A stretch of 64,000 nt of DNA from Polytrichum commune (taxonomy: Eukaryota > Streptophyta > Polytrichopsida > Polytrichales > Polytrichaceae). How positions within the stretch are numbered: the first letter of the stretch is position 1; every line of letters begins with the position of its first letter. A program made the position numbers and the translations under genes. The notes under the pieces were generated by a model that was not told the origin of the DNA, made no database searches, and worked only from the letters and a program-made list of their open reading frames with translations. Where the stretch lies: the NCBI GenBank assembly GCA_950295325.1, contig OX485808.1, positions 22,774,527-22,838,526 on the forward strand, read 5' to 3'. Shown here in pieces: positions 11,207 to 24,588 of the stretch.

Positions 11207-13689
11207 TTTCTCATAGTGCATTTGAAAAATGTCAGTTGCTAAACCTTTTCCATGGAGGTATTTAGGAGTGTTGGTTTGGTATCTTTTTTACATATATATA
11301 CCATATGGGTGTCTATAATGAGAATTTCACATTTGTTGCCACCAAGAGGGCATGGGTATTTGACGGGATTCTTGTTTTTTATGTCATTCAGGTCTATATA
11401 CCATGCAAAGACATTCATACCTAGGTAAAAGTGCCCTGGTACGACCTTATTATCAATATGGTTAAGAACGGTATTGACCCAAATAATGACTCAGGTATAC
11501 AAAGACTCTCTCACCTTCACATACCCAACAAACATCGTTAATATTACAATATGAGTGGTACTACAATTTGACACCCATGGGTAAGTTCATTGACACCATT
11601 ATCAATATTGATTATTGATAGCATGCATTCACTTATATGCCAAACCGATACCAATACTTACAATTCATTTTCCATCAAACTATTCCTTTTGCACTTGTTG
11701 TTATGTAAATTCTTATGCATTCATCCAAATTTGATGATTTTAAGGGATTTTCAAGCTATTTCATCCACAAGAAGGATGGAATAATCACATGATATTGCAT
11801 TCCTATTTCTAAAATTGCTAATCACCAGTGCATAGTTGGATTAAAAATCACTACCCAAACTATTCAAGGCATCAAATCAAGAACCTATATGTTTGGAGCA
11901 TTCGTCCAAAAAGGCCAAATAAGACAAACCCACTATGACTCTTTTACGCCCATCATTGTGAGTGCCCACAATCCCCATGAATCCATTACATCTATATTGC
12001 AAGCACAAACCCTTGGACAAAATGAAACAAAAGAATCACGAATTAGGTTCTAGGTTCAAGAACCTTGACGTCAAAAGTCCCCTCATGGACCCTCCATTCG
12101 GTCTCAAGACCGGATCCAACCGTGACCACTAATTTCTCAAAGTAGGAGTATCTTTCCAAGTGAAATCCGCTAAGAAGTAGTAAAATAAGAAAAAAAATCC
12201 TTATACTACATTGTTTATGATATTTAGTGTCACTCACTCTATTTTGAGGCGTATGCCAGGTTACATTGATGGTTAACAATCCATTGACACCAGCAATGAG
12301 CCGTGACTGAAATGACACCCTTTATATTTCCAAAGCCACAAGGTTACACACACTTCAAACCATGAAGTTAATGATGAGCGACCAAGAGTTTCTTAGTTGA
12401 GGATAGCCATGCATCTTTAAATCATGTTTTGCCTCCACAAAACTCACCTAGTTTTATCGCCCATCTAACCTAGACCACTTGATTCGGGGTCACAAAAGCC
12501 ACTCAATACTTTGTCAACATCACAAAAACATTGGCACCCCAATCAAACAACAATGGCAACATTGGCCCCCTCAAATAACAATGATGGATGTAATATATAT
12601 CACCATCCTCAACATAACTACAAACAATCCCTACTGCTCTCTCATAAGCTCTCCAATACACTGTTGGTTGATTAGATACATGAACTAAAGGGCCTTCCCC
12701 CATCACAATCACTAAACTCCGCGTTGCCGTGCTGAGGGGCCCTGCTCGATTACTTGACCACCTAACCAATTGGGGGTGCACACAATGAACTGAGTCATTG
12801 TCAAGTTCTCCCTACCACAATTGTCACAAGCTTAATTAAGATTAAACAACGTCACAAGGGACGTCCACTAAAACATCCTCAATCACGTGCTCCTCGTGTA
12901 CCAATGCAATTGTTGTACCCATGCCATCTTCAACCTCATCAACACCGTTGGTTATCGTCATATCAGATACATCAAATCTATTACCCCATCCACTCCAGCC
13001 ATCTCCCAAAATTGTAGAGAGAAACAAGGACACAATACTACAACCCCCACCACACTCATCTAACTAAGTACAAAATGGCACCACTTCCCCAAAATAGTCT
13101 TACCCTGCCACATTTACTCATTAAAAACCCCTCACATCATAACTTCGCTTACAAACTAACAATAAATTTGTCCACCCGCATCACGCCACACGCTCCTTCA
13201 CCCCCTCTCTTGTAAGCACTAACAAATTACCACGGCTACATGTTGGGGACATGGCCTACCATGTGTTAGAGCTCAAAATCAGGAATAACGTTTTCATGCA
13301 TCTACTAGCACTTTGGGCTCACTAGGATTCGACCTTGGCCCTTCATATTGGACAAAGTTATAACCACCGCCATTGAAACATGCAATCTAAGCATGACCAC
13401 CTTCCAGCCCCCACCCCCACCCCCCCCCCCCCCCCCCGCGCGCTTCCCCCAAGAGCCTACAAAACAATTGTAATCACAAAATCAAATAATCATATTAAGA
13501 AACTACAATTTAAGATACAGAGCCCTCGTATCTACATGTAGGCAATGTTCCTAGGAGTATACTCGAATGGGGTAAACTCATTCAACAAACTCTAGAAAGA
13601 GCGGGCCCTTAATCACATCGGTAGCAAAATTGCCGAGCCTTGTTTTATTTTATTTTATAATTAACAACTTCACCATGAGTGTCAACTCG
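11207..13689. other. No gene recognised; family A end fragment and poly-C tract
   Basis: Contains an isolated inverted end of repeat family A at 12213-12268 (GATATTTAGTGTCACTCACT then GAGGCGTATGCCAGGTTAC). A C-rich block at 12480-13250 has short frames on both strands. A C-run of about 20 lies at 13419-13438. A tRNA-box-like string on the minus strand near 13325 (GGTCGAATCC) lacks a matching A box at normal spacing. No gene could be supported. Confidence 0.3.
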
Positions 13690-14082
13690 TGACACTTGGC
13701 ATTCAAGCGCACTTACTAATATCTTGGCATGAGTATGTTCAATAGTATTATGAGGTGCATGTCTATATTAAATAATGTTATGAAGTGCATGCCTATGTTA
13801 CACAATGATCTACAAGTTGACTAAAGTATACACAAATGACACTTGCCATTTGTACGCTCAAGAATATCTTCCCCTTGCATACTAAAACACAAAACTATCA
13901 TCTAAAGTATCCGAATGCACTACTCTAAATGTCATAATGTATATATTTTTCACTTAAAAAAATACTCATGTTGGCAAATGAAATCATATTGGCAATTAGT
14001 GGGTGTGACACTTTGAGAGCTTTAGGCATTTAGTTTAGACCCTTTGCAAATAGTGTATGTGGCACTAAATACCATAAACATG
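13690..14082 (-). repeat. Dispersed repeat family A, copy 2 (inverted)
   Basis: Reverse complement of the family: starts with GACACTTGGCATTCAAGCG, has CTTGGCATGAGTATGTTC and GACACTTGCCATTTGTACG, and ends with AAATAGTGTATGTGGCAC and AAATACCATAAACATGGC. It is collinear with the plus-strand copies at 7815 and 25985. Confidence 0.7.
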
Positions 14083-16600
14083 GCAACCCAAATTCACATA
14101 TTTCATACCTTGGACCATGTACATAGGTTTTGTGTTTGGGTTTAATTGAATAGAACAAACACGGAAGGCTAAATAAGTGTCAGTTTGGGGTCTAGGTGTC
14201 ACTACTAGGTTAATTAATAGGTCACGCAAGTTTCAAGTAAGATTTGGGTACCAAAACCTATATTAGGCCCGATTTCATGTTATTTTTATGGGGTAATGTG
14301 AGATTCAAAGGTGGATTGCAATGGTCATTGAGTGCAGTACATAAGATTGTGCAATCTATCCCTTATGTGAGCCTAATATGGTGCCCACATGTGCTCTTGA
14401 CCTTTACAATTCATTAAGAATGGTAGTTGATGCTCGGATGATTATATAAAAACATAAAAATCGTGCTTAGTATTGCAATTGGATTGGAGAGGTGAGTAGT
14501 AGCTAGCGGGTATTTGACCATGGAGTATGGACTGGGGGTTAGTTACAGGTAGGGGAACGCTTAAAGTAGGGGTATTTAATAATTAAATTACGGGGAGCCA
14601 CGGCTTAGGCCAGACTTTATTGTTTAATTTAGGCTTAGAAGGTGACCATTAGAGAGCTGCCCCGGGAGTGGATGAGCCTAACTCCTGGAACAGGAGCGGT
14701 GGAAGCCGAAAATGGCTGAGCTTGGTTGCGAGGGGATCCAGGAGCGGGGAGGAAGGTTTTCTTTTTTTCACTCTCTCCAGGGGGTTAGCCTGTGTGCGGC
14801 AGCGGCTGAAGGAGGACTGCTGGAGAATCTCCTTGCTGGGGGAGTAGGCTTGGGGGGAAGATGATTGTTGTGGCAGGAGAGGGAGGCCAAGAGCTTGTAG
14901 CCACATGCTTGTAGATTGCAAGGAGCTGGGATTGGATGAATCCAGCAACCATTGCTGAGGGTGGATACAAATGAATGAAGGGCCAGTTAGATGAGACCTT
15001 CGACCGCAATGCGAAGGGGCAGCAAGGTTGCAGGTCTCCTGCACATTATTGACTGATTCGGCTTGTGGGTCTGGGGGAATTCGGCCCACAGACACGTCAA
15101 TTAGTAATGTGGATCGGCCTCAGAGCTTGAGGATTCGCAGGAGGCTGGCAGAAGTTGCCACATTCTCTCCCTATCCATTAGTCAGTAAGGAAGTGGATGG
15201 GTGGCGTGACTCAAATGCAGAGTCTGAGGAGGTGATTGTATCTAGAGACAGAGATTCAAGGACGAACACTCAAATTTCGATGCGGCATTGGTTGGATATC
15301 CACAAATGCTAACTCACATTTGAGTCACTGGTGGTGCAGGGGGACTGGCTTGGATGGAAGAGGGTTCAACATCATGGCAGTAGAGTAGTGGTGAATCTGG
15401 AGGCGATCAAAATTATCATGGTTCAGCGCTGAAGTAAAGGGATCTGGGACTTTGACGCGGGGAGAGGAGGTTATGAGACTGAAGCTAGTTGCGAGGGAGC
15501 CAAACAACAGTTGGTTTTGGTGGCGGCTGGATTGAGGCACTCGGCCACCGGGAACCTGGGTGACCAGCAAGGGTTAGGCTGGTTGAGGACAAGGGGAAAG
15601 CTGGAACCGGGAGTAACCTCTAAGTAGATGTCAGGGGTAGCCAATTAGGAAAATGTGTGAAGTTGTAAGTTAATTAGTGCTAGGTTGGTAATTAGAGTGT
15701 GGCAGTAGATGAAGCCGATCCCATTGTTATATTAAACTTGGCTTCTAGGCTAAGGAATTGGATTGGTAGGGTACATTAGCTTGCCTTGTGGGTGATTTGT
15801 GGATCAGTGATTTCTGTGTGACCATAAGGGATTAAAGTATTTTTGAATACTTGCCACCTTGTGGTATTGAATAAAAGTTGAGTGTTTGGTGTTTCAATGG
15901 GCAAGCACGATGGTCCAGTCTACAAGTGGGTTGAGGTTAATCAATCACATGTGAGCCTGAGGCTTTCACCTGGACTACGACGCATAAGGGTGGGGGTTTA
16001 GGGCTGACACCTTACAATTAACCATAGTCCAGTAAAAACGGCTTGCCATACCATGGATTTCAATGCATGGACTCACAACTCATCAATTGTTTTTTGAATG
16101 CCAGTGACAACATATAATTAAAATAAAGGGTGCCCCAATACGAACGAACTATATTCCTTCTTTAACTAAGTGGTAATTTAATGGAACATGAAATAATGTA
16201 GTGGAAACCTTGCAAGTTATTGGGTTAATTGATTGATTTTGAATTTAATGAGTCCCTCCAGGCATTCTCCTTACATGGACCAACCGAAGGACATCGACAT
16301 GTAAGTTTCTGGAACTATTGTCCACGGCAAGTTGGGTAGGTGCCAACACAATTGCTCGTTCCTTGAATTTTGGATGATTTTAATTACAATTTACAAGTAG
16401 TCACTAATTATATTTAGATGATATTTAGCTATGGCAATCATCCGAACCATAGTCTTGGATAATAGTATGGAATAGTTTCTAGACACCTTAAATTCATTAT
16501 TAATCCAAAGTTGATTCATAATCTAAACATAATGATTAGTGTCCACTCCCCTAAATATTCTATCTCCTATTAGATTTTTCAAAGTTCATCTTGTTACGAG
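14083..16600. other. G-rich island 14480-16010, identity unresolved
   Basis: From about 14480 to 16010 the sequence is more G-rich than its flanks and carries overlapping open frames on both strands (148 codons minus at 14649-15095; 94 codons plus at 15028-15312) with no recognised domain. The segment ending near 16010 (AATAAAAGTTGAGTG, then TTCACCTGGACTACGACG and GGGTTTAGGGCTGACACC) is LTR-like in character, but no second LTR was found. It may be a retrotransposon fragment; uncertain. Confidence 0.25.
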
Positions 16601-16604
16601 TTCA

Positions 16605-16870
16605 ACAATTGGTTTTTAATTATGTAGTTAATCATAATTTCCATAGGGCCATGGTCAACTCCTATTTGTAGACTGCCTTCCACAACTAAGGTTACAAAGA
16701 GCATTTTCTTGTTCACCTTTGGTAACTTTGCTATAGGTACAGATGTCTTGTCCTTTCACATGACCACAGTCTCACCACGCTTCCCGTTTCTCGCCTCTTC
16801 ATCTCCAAAAGCCAATGGCCTTGCTTCTATCTATGATTCCTCCTCTTTGGCCAAATATCTTATACTATGG
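16605..16870 (-). pseudogene. Degenerate retrotransposon aspartic protease region
   Basis: On the minus strand one frame stays open, with a single stop, for about 75 codons. It contains KLPKVNKKMLFVTLVVEG followed by an ASP-protease-like block (VDHGPMEIMINYIIK), in which the usual D-T-G-A is changed to D-H-G-P. The pattern (hydrophobic strand, D-x-G, then IN-x-I) is that of gypsy-type retropepsins, so this is probably a relic of an LTR retrotransposon pol. No RT, integrase or LTR was found nearby. It could be chance, but codon continuity over the block argues against that. Confidence 0.4.
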
Positions 16871-19800
16871 TCTTTCCAAACTCATAGTTGATGGTTCATG
16901 AGTATTCATAATTTACTCAAATCATGATTTATTTCATTATGAAACAACTACACACGAATTGACACTCTACAATGTAATTAGTTTCTTTGATTTTGCTTAT
17001 CCACTTTTGTATATCTCAAGGTTATAGACTCGACTCAATGAATATTTATGGAGATTGTCAATAATTACTACACTTCAATGTCATTGGAAAGTTATTTACC
17101 AACCTCTATTTTTGGAAATTATTGCCTTTCTTAGCTGAATATAGACCCCAAGAAATAATTTCTATTGGGAACACAATGAACATCCTCTCACTCTTCCACA
17201 CTCGCGGCACAAAGCTTCTCACTCTAGCCTATGGTATTCACAAAGTTTTATGAGCCTCTACAAACCAGTCAATAGTCTTTCACTTGACAAAGAACACATA
17301 CTTCAAAGCTTCAAACTCTAACTGGATTATGTCTTTAAACAATTCCAATCCATAATAATTCAAATGGTTCCCTCATTGCGACTCATGTAATTATAATTTG
17401 TCACTCACACTCCTTGATTCACACATGACAAATTGTCATCCTTGTCCATCAACCCTTTCTCTTTTCAAGAGCTGGACAAGTTATTACATAATCGATTTAA
17501 GGTGAAGTACCACACATACGTCACAACTCGGTAATTACTCTTATTGAATCACATGCTTCACACATTGAAATTAACCTTAGGCTTATTTATGTACTCTTTG
17601 TATTGACAATGTACAATATTCACTTTGGGAGACAAGCAAGTGGTATGTGAATCATACAAGACTACTCATCAAACTCAAACATCAATCCACAACTTATCTT
17701 GGTTAGTGAAGGTCAGTGGATTATCCTTGGTCAATGGATTTTGGAATTTGGCTATGAACGGTTGTGCATGTTGAGTCTAGGACTCTCCTTTATCCTCCTG
17801 CCCTTATTGGGTAGCAGACCATAGTCAGCATGGTAGTCATAGAAGACTCAAGATGTGTTCGAACTAGAAAGTTCCTCTCGAGAAGAGAGTAGATATTTTG
17901 TAGATGTAAATTTGATAAATGCCATAGTTTGAAGTAAAGCTATGGGGTGTGAAGCCCTAGTTTGAGCGCCAATAGTTTCTAATCATGGATTTTTTTGGTG
18001 ACAATTCGTCTCGTGTGAATTTAATTGTTTAGTTGCTTGGCTCCCAGGGGGAGAATGGCTGAATTATTATAGACTTGAATTGTTGAAACAATCGTCTGAG
18101 CATAGAGGAGAAAGGGTGTGAAGCTCTAGTTTGTGAAGATACGTTCTATGCTCATGAGTGGAAGACTCGCATGATTGTCTGAATAATCGATTATTGCCAT
18201 AGTCCAAGTGACTACTTGCATCCCCCGCCAAATTCCAAAATCCATTGACCTTCACCCACATGTCTATTGCCAGATTGCTCAATTCTCTCCCTAATCCCTA
18301 CCCAAAGTCTAATGGATTAACTTAACAATCATTAATATTGTTTTTACTTAACCTCAAGAATGACTAACTTCCACATTTGTTACTAAGTAAACAAATTGAA
18401 AGTAATTTTCTACTACTAATCAACCAATTTTCAAAAAGCTTTCAAATCTTGTCAAACAAAATGTGTATGCTAGACTCGAACCTTAGCATAAACTCCTTGG
18501 ATCCATAAATTTGCTCTCCACCAATCAAATCATTAAATTGTAGCCTTCGTTGGTCCTAGACCCTAGTGTCAACTCTCTTCCCTTAATTAGCCCGCCAACT
18601 ATTTAAGCTCCGCATACTTTAGACCCTCAACGAGTCCATGCCCGATAGGTTCAAAGTAAGGGCTCACTATTAATAATAGATACTCTAAAAATTGGAACAT
18701 ATGCACATGATGTGTAGAATGTAGCCCCCATGTACATGCGTCGGGTTTCCTAGAGCTATGCCTTGGCACGGGCCAAATGCCAACACCCGTCTAAATTAGA
18801 ACATCCTAAATTTAGCGGAGTTGACATTTGTATCCCTCGAATCAGGGTTGGATAATAGCAAATCCCTCTTTCCCTTCGCCTTTCCCCCTGTCACTAAAGA
18901 CGGGGGACGCAGATAGTCGGGACCCGGGTTTCTATATATAAATATGGGCTTTGGACTTTGGAGTTTTGAAGTTTGGAGGACGTGATGAACGTCTCCAATG
19001 ACCGTCCCGCCGTGGATTGGAGTACACATAGTGACACTTTACATTCCTTGCACGTTTTCACCATACCAACATTCCATCGATGCAATAGTAGTATGAGGGG
19101 GCCCAAACGTGAGAGGGTTTGTTTATGTAACTTTTGGGAAAGGGGCGCGTGCATTGTAGGGGACGAAACCACGCTCTATTCATAACATTACTAAGCAATT
19201 ATATGATGGTTTTCTTTTCTTTTTCTTTTTCTTTTCTTTCTCAAAGGAAGAGGTTATGATTGAACTACTGTGATGGTTTACAAATGATGATCGTCAAAAA
19301 GTTCGTAATACGTAGTTCGGGTGTTCTCCGTAAACTAGGAATCCTCGAGCTAAAGGATGACTATGCTCATGTAATATATAGTCTTGATGAAATGCGACTG
19401 AGGAGTTGCATAATGTCATGTTGGTTGTAGGGAGAAGATTGTCTCGTATAAACATGTCTTTCATCCATCCGACCTGAAAACTTGGCCCTTGTTGGTTTGT
19501 GGCGGATTCGCCTCAACTAATTGGGACTAGACTACTTCAGGGCCTTTACCATGTGACATGACAACCAAACACGGTGTGACCAAAATGACACCAACCCTGA
19601 CATGCAGATAGTTTGTTTGTAACAAGCATGGAAGACGATTCTTAGTTGAGAAATGGAAGGTGCACACTTATAAGGTAGGAACCTTCTTGACGAGATCTTC
19701 TCCTTCGTATCCCAAGTTCGTCACTTGATACATTTTTAAAATGACATGAGGCCCAATATAGGGAGGATTAAACTCATTTGACATACATTTTATAAAAGAC

Positions 19801-22255
19801 TTCCACGTAATGTAGGGATTATAAATTATTTGTTTAATTTTACTACAAGTAAGGCAAATAAACTCTAATTATGGACCATTCAACAATTTTGTTAATTGTT
19901 TAGGGTTTCAAAATAAGGACCTTAGAATTTGTGTCAAGTAGGCTTAGTTTTGCATGCATGCTTCATGATATTTGGATGGAAATCCCATCTGTGCATTATT
20001 GATTGTCTTGCTCGTCCTGCACTCATGCACTCCCATCTACCAACACCTAGGGTTTTAGCTCCACTTTGTTGAGATTGATGCTTTTGTTGGTTTAGGGTTT
20101 ACGAAACTAGGGAAGCAGAGTGCAATATAAAGGTTGACAATGCATAGTGGCTTGGGGCTAGATTACAATGGAGTAGGTATTGTGTTTATGAACACATGTT
20201 CACTCTTGTTGTGTTTTCACCCTAAACTTTCTTTTGTGATGCATGATGGTAATGTAATATCAAACCCGAATATTGTAGATTTGTAAGTAGGTTCAAAATC
20301 GTGCTTGATTTTCTTGTTGCATTTTCCATTCTTGCTACACACTTGGAATGACTTGCTTCATGTTGTTGTAGTTGTATGTTGTGTCTTTGTGAAGTGTTGC
20401 ACTTGTATGGTTTTGCAATGGTATGTACGAATCGTGTCTTTTTGTTGCCATGTTTTTTGCACCACTTTTCCAATATGTATACTTTTGATTTATTATTATC
20501 TAATTCTAAGGAATGTGAATCACCAAAAAATGCAATAACATTGGCAATATAACTATTGGTAGGGTGGAATTAAATAGGTTATTATAGAGAATTAAGTAAT
20601 TATAGGGAGCTTTTAAATCATGTTGTGGAGGTAAATAACCCTCATACAAATACCCCTCAACCACACGTGGTGCACTAAACTCCTATAGAGTGGCCTACCC
20701 AATCTACGCACTACTACTATATACAATTTTATAAATGGCTCTGCAACAGAGTCCAATGCACTTTTCGTTTTCCCCTCTATCTCTAGGTTACCTTCATTTT
20801 CATCATGACGCCAACTAGAACAAAACTTTAGCAAACAATGTAGCATGTACATAGGCCTTGTTATGGTGTAAGTGGTAGTACTGGGCCAATGACACCAAAA
20901 ACCATAAACAATGTAGTGCTAATGAAGCAAGTTTTGATAGGGGACCCAACGAGCATGTTTCTGAACATGTTTATCAAAACAAATAAATTATATTTTTCAA
21001 TCAATAATACACAAGATTGTATGTCACTTAATGATTAGCAACCTTGCAACCCCAAAGAGTGCACCGACATCATGAATTGATGTATGTTATAAAATCCTAT
21101 AACACACCTTGAATAAAATGTATCGTAAACCAATAACAAGCAACGAGTAATCAATCATATGTTATTCCTTATGTTTTGATACTACATTAAACAACCCCAC
21201 CATATGTACATTATTGTTTTGCCTAGGTGGCTTCAATGGAAATTAGATTATTCATAAAATATTGAAATTCATGAAAATAGAATGATCTTAGAAAAATAAA
21301 TATAACAACCTTGTTTTAATTTGTTGTTATTTTCAATTTTGTCATTATTTTAAATATCAATTAAATTATCATATTGAAAACCACCCATGCAAGACAATAA
21401 TTGTGACTTTGGAGATATACATGGACTAGTAGGTTCACCCCTAGACGTGCTTGGTCAATTTTGGGTGAAAATGGGCAAATTATGTGACTGGGGTTTGAGC
21501 AATTGTTGAGCGATTGACACATGTTTGGTGAAATGTAAGTTGCTTGTAGTTTGTTGAGGATGTTCATGTGTCATACGTATGTAGATTATAACAATTTTAC
21601 AAGAAGGGGTATGAAATGGGCATCATTGACATTTCTTTCTAGGAGTGGAAAAAAATAAGGACTTCCCTACCAAATCGATGGATGTCAAGGGCCATATCTC
21701 CATTTTCTTTTGAAAACCATGCACAAATGTTATTATGTTTGTAGTACTTAATTTACACCACTGTCATCATCATTGGGATGATGATTTCGAGGTCCACATA
21801 TTCCTCTCTCAAAACATTGGGATCTAACATGCCAATGTCCAATTTTCGTAACAAATGCCTTCAACAATTCAAAACATGGCATTTGTTGGCATTTGTTGTG
21901 TGTGGTGATATTTTCAACATTTTTTCAAAAAATGAACTCATTATACTTAAAAGAAAACATGGATATTGATAAGAAATTATGGTGAAAAAATCTCCTCTAT
22001 TTCGACACCTCATCACATAAACTGGACAATATCCTATTTGCATAAGCTCATACAGCTAAAGCTTTGCGAGGTACGCTCCACCATCACGCTGTAGATGGTT
22101 GGATTTAGCAACAATTGTTTGAGCATGGAGCTAACAAGTCTCAAAGGTCAAGTATTGATACACGGGCCTTCAAGGCCATTTCGGGGCGACCAACAAGTAG
22201 GCATTCTAGGGTTTAGAGAGGTTGCATTGGAAACGATCCTCCACTAAGTGTGTCG
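16871..22255. other. No gene recognised; long AT-rich stretch
   Basis: The only structures noticed are an inverted pair around GGTCAATGGATTTTGGAATT (17729-17752 plus, and its complement at 18228-18256); a solo family G end near 19450-19475 (CATCCATCCGACCTGAAAA); a family A terminal fragment near 20880-20915 (GACACCAAAAACCATAAACA); and a T/C microsatellite at about 19211-19240. No open frame has a recognised domain. Confidence 0.3.
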
Positions 22256-22455
22256 ACTACACTAAACATATGATTTAGTGTGGCCCACACTATTTGTCAT
22301 TGACCCCTAGTGGGTGGCAACAAAAGAAGATGTCACATGGCACTTGGAGCTACAAGACAAGCCTCAAATACTACTTTAATTACCATGGCGCACCAATATG
22401 AATGCCACACTATATCACATGTTTAGTAGACCCTACATGTCTAGTATACTCTAGT
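22256..22455. repeat. Fragment with ACACTAAA-type palindromic end
   Basis: Starts with the palindrome ACACTAAACATATGATTTAG TGT, the same terminal signature seen in families C, D and H, and runs to the start of the family D copy. The element to which it belongs could not be closed. Confidence 0.35.
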
Positions 22456-22840
22456 ACACTAAATATTGTATTTAGTGTCTTATGGTAATTCATGTCAACG
22501 TGGTAACTTGACTAACGATACTTCTCATGAATAAGGTTACGAATCATGCCATCCCAACTTCATGTTGGTTCATCCAAATGCCAATTATTGAAACAAGGTT
22601 TGGTAGATTATCCATCCCAACCTTTCTAGAATTGAATGTTGTCATGGATGATTGAAATTTGGATGAAGTATCACTTAATAAGTGACAGTAACTGCGGCAA
22701 AGGAAAATCTACACTGCCCATATTAATTGACAAGGAATGACAAATAATGTTTGGTTTACATAATTTAGTGTCGGTGACACTACACGGGCGGTTCACAATT
22801 AGTATCGAGCAAGACTAATAGAATTGGTGACATAAAATAT
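22456..22840 (+). mobile_element. Inverted-repeat element family D, copy 1
   Basis: About 385 bp, beginning ACACTAAATATTGTATTTAG. It contains TTCTCATGAATAAGGTTACG, GATTGAAATTTGGATGAAGT and the near-terminal TTTAGTGTCGGTGACACTAC, and ends GAATTGGTGACATAAAATAT. It is collinear with the copy that follows and with the inverted copy at 28258-28650. Non-coding. Confidence 0.65.
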
Positions 22841-23150
22841 TGCATTTACTGTCATATGGTATTTTATGTCACCTTGGTAACTTTTCCAATGACACTTCTT
22901 ATGAATAAGTTTACAAATATTGTCATTCCAACTTACTTTTAGCTCATCCATTTTGAGTATGTTCTACATCCTAACATTTCCGTAATGTAATATTGTCATG
23001 ATTGATTGAAATTTGGATGAAATTTCACTTTGTTAAGTGACAATACATACAACACAATAAATCTACAATGCCCATTATGTTTTACAAGGAAATGATAAGT
23101 AGTGTTAGGTTTACATTTGGTGTTGGTGGCACTACACATACGGTTTACAA
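22828..23150 (+). mobile_element. Inverted-repeat element family D, copy 2 (in tandem with copy 1)
   Basis: Begins TGACATAAAATATTGCATTT and shares TTCTTATGAATAAGTTTACA, GATTGAAATTTGGATGAAAT and TTTGGTGTTGGTGGCACTAC with copy 1. Its start overlaps the end of copy 1, so the two share a terminus. It ends where a PIF-type MITE begins. Confidence 0.65.
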
Positions 23151-23153
23151 TTA

Positions 23154-23625
23154 GGGCCACTTCGCACACGAGACTGAGGGCCCCTGACCATTGCACTTCA
23201 AGCACTCTCATAAGTGGAAAAGGCAGAGGTGGTCCAACTTCCTTTCACACTCCGGTTGAGGGACCAATGGAGTAAGTGAATGCAAGATGAATGTAGAGTT
23301 TACGTGGTTTCCTGCACGGCATCAAATGGGTCATGTTTCATGGTCACTTGGACTATTTTCTAAAACCACCTCTTAGAGGTAGGCCTAACACAAAACCGGA
23401 GGATATGGCATTTTGAAATCTCACAATTGTTGATTTATTATCTTGTATCATGTGTGAGGACTCCACACAAATAGAAATTCATCTAAATAGCATTTGGTTC
23501 AGGGCCCAGTCACATACGACTTCACACTGCATGATTTTGGAAGTGTTTTAGAATGGCTTCTAGACGCCCTTTTTGGGCTCTCACAACTTGAGGTCACAAC
23601 TCTTGGCTTTTGTGTGAAGTGGCCC
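23154..23625 (+). mobile_element. PIF/Harbinger (Tourist-like) MITE family B, copy 1
   Basis: About 470 bp with terminal inverted repeats GGGCCACTTCRCACAYGAG and a complementary TGTGTGAAGTGGCCC end, flanked by TTA at 23151 and TAA at 23626. A 3 bp TWA target site and ends starting GGGC are the hallmarks of PIF/Harbinger non-autonomous elements. Non-coding. Confidence 0.75.
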
Positions 23626-23628
23626 TAA

Positions 23629-24125
23629 GGGCCACTTCACATATGAGCCAAGAGCCATGACCTCAAGTTGTGAGAGCCCAAAAGAAAGTGTGCAAAGGCA
23701 GTCCCAAGACACCTTGAAAATCATGTAGTGTGGTCTTGGACCCTCAAGTGTAGTGTAAAGTCATATGTGACCGGGCCCTAAACCAAATGTTGTTTCAATG
23801 AATTTTTATTCATGCGGGTCCTCACACATGATAAAATAGAATACATCAACGGTTGTGAGCGTTCGGAGTGCCATAGTCTCTTGGTTTTGTGTTAGGCCTA
23901 CCTCCAAGAGGCCGTTTTGGAAAACATTCCAAGTAGCCATGAAACATCATCCATTCGATGCCATGTAGGAGTCCATGTAGACTTTACATCCATCTTGCAT
24001 TCACTTACTCCATTGGTCCCTCAAGGGTAGTGTGAAGCGAACTTGGACTGGCTCCGCCTTTTCCACCAATGAGAGTGCTTGAAGCGTGATGGTCACAGGC
24101 TCTCAGTCTCATGTGTGAAGTGGTC
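23629..24125 (-). mobile_element. PIF/Harbinger MITE family B, copy 2 (tail-to-tail with copy 1)
   Basis: Inverted copy that shares its TAA target trinucleotide with copy 1, so the two form a large imperfect palindrome of about 970 bp. Its other terminus (TGTGTGAAGTGGTC) is mutated. It is the copy most similar to copy 3, for example in ACCGTTGATGTATTCTATTT. Confidence 0.75.
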
Positions 24126-24480
24126 TTGAATGCAAGATGGATGTAAAGTCTACATGGATTCCTACATGGCATCGAATGGATCATGTTTCACGGTCACTTG
24201 GAATGTTTTCCAAAACGGCCTCTTGGAGGTAGGCCTAACACAAAACCAAGAGACTATGGCACTCCGAACGCTCACAACCGTTGATGTATTCTATTTTATC
24301 ATGTGTGAAGACCCGCATGAATAATAAATTCATTGAAACAACCTTTGGTTGAGGGCCCGGTCACATATGACTTCACACTACATGATTATGGAGGTGTCTT
24401 GGGACTGCCTTTGCACACTTTCTTTTGGGCTCTCACAATATCTCATGGTCACGACTCTTGGCTCGTGTGAAAAGTGGCCC
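24126..24480 (+). mobile_element. PIF/Harbinger MITE family B, copy 3 (5' truncated)
   Basis: Starts about 110 bp inside the element, at GAATGCAAGATGGATG, and runs to the intact GGCCC end followed by TTA at 24481. It lies head-to-head with copy 2. The 129-codon frame at 24349-24738 spans its end and a simple repeat and is not a gene. Confidence 0.7.
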
Positions 24481-24554
24481 TTAGTGTACTCCCGACTAGA
24501 TAGCTTAGTGATGGCTACCCTAAAGATGAAAGTCTCCAGGCAGACGGGGAAGGC

Positions 24555-24588
<34 letters not shown>

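Noticed and set aside
13300-13380. tRNA gene on the minus strand
   Set aside because: A B-box-like GGTCGAATCC is present but no A box at proper spacing and no cloverleaf could be drawn.
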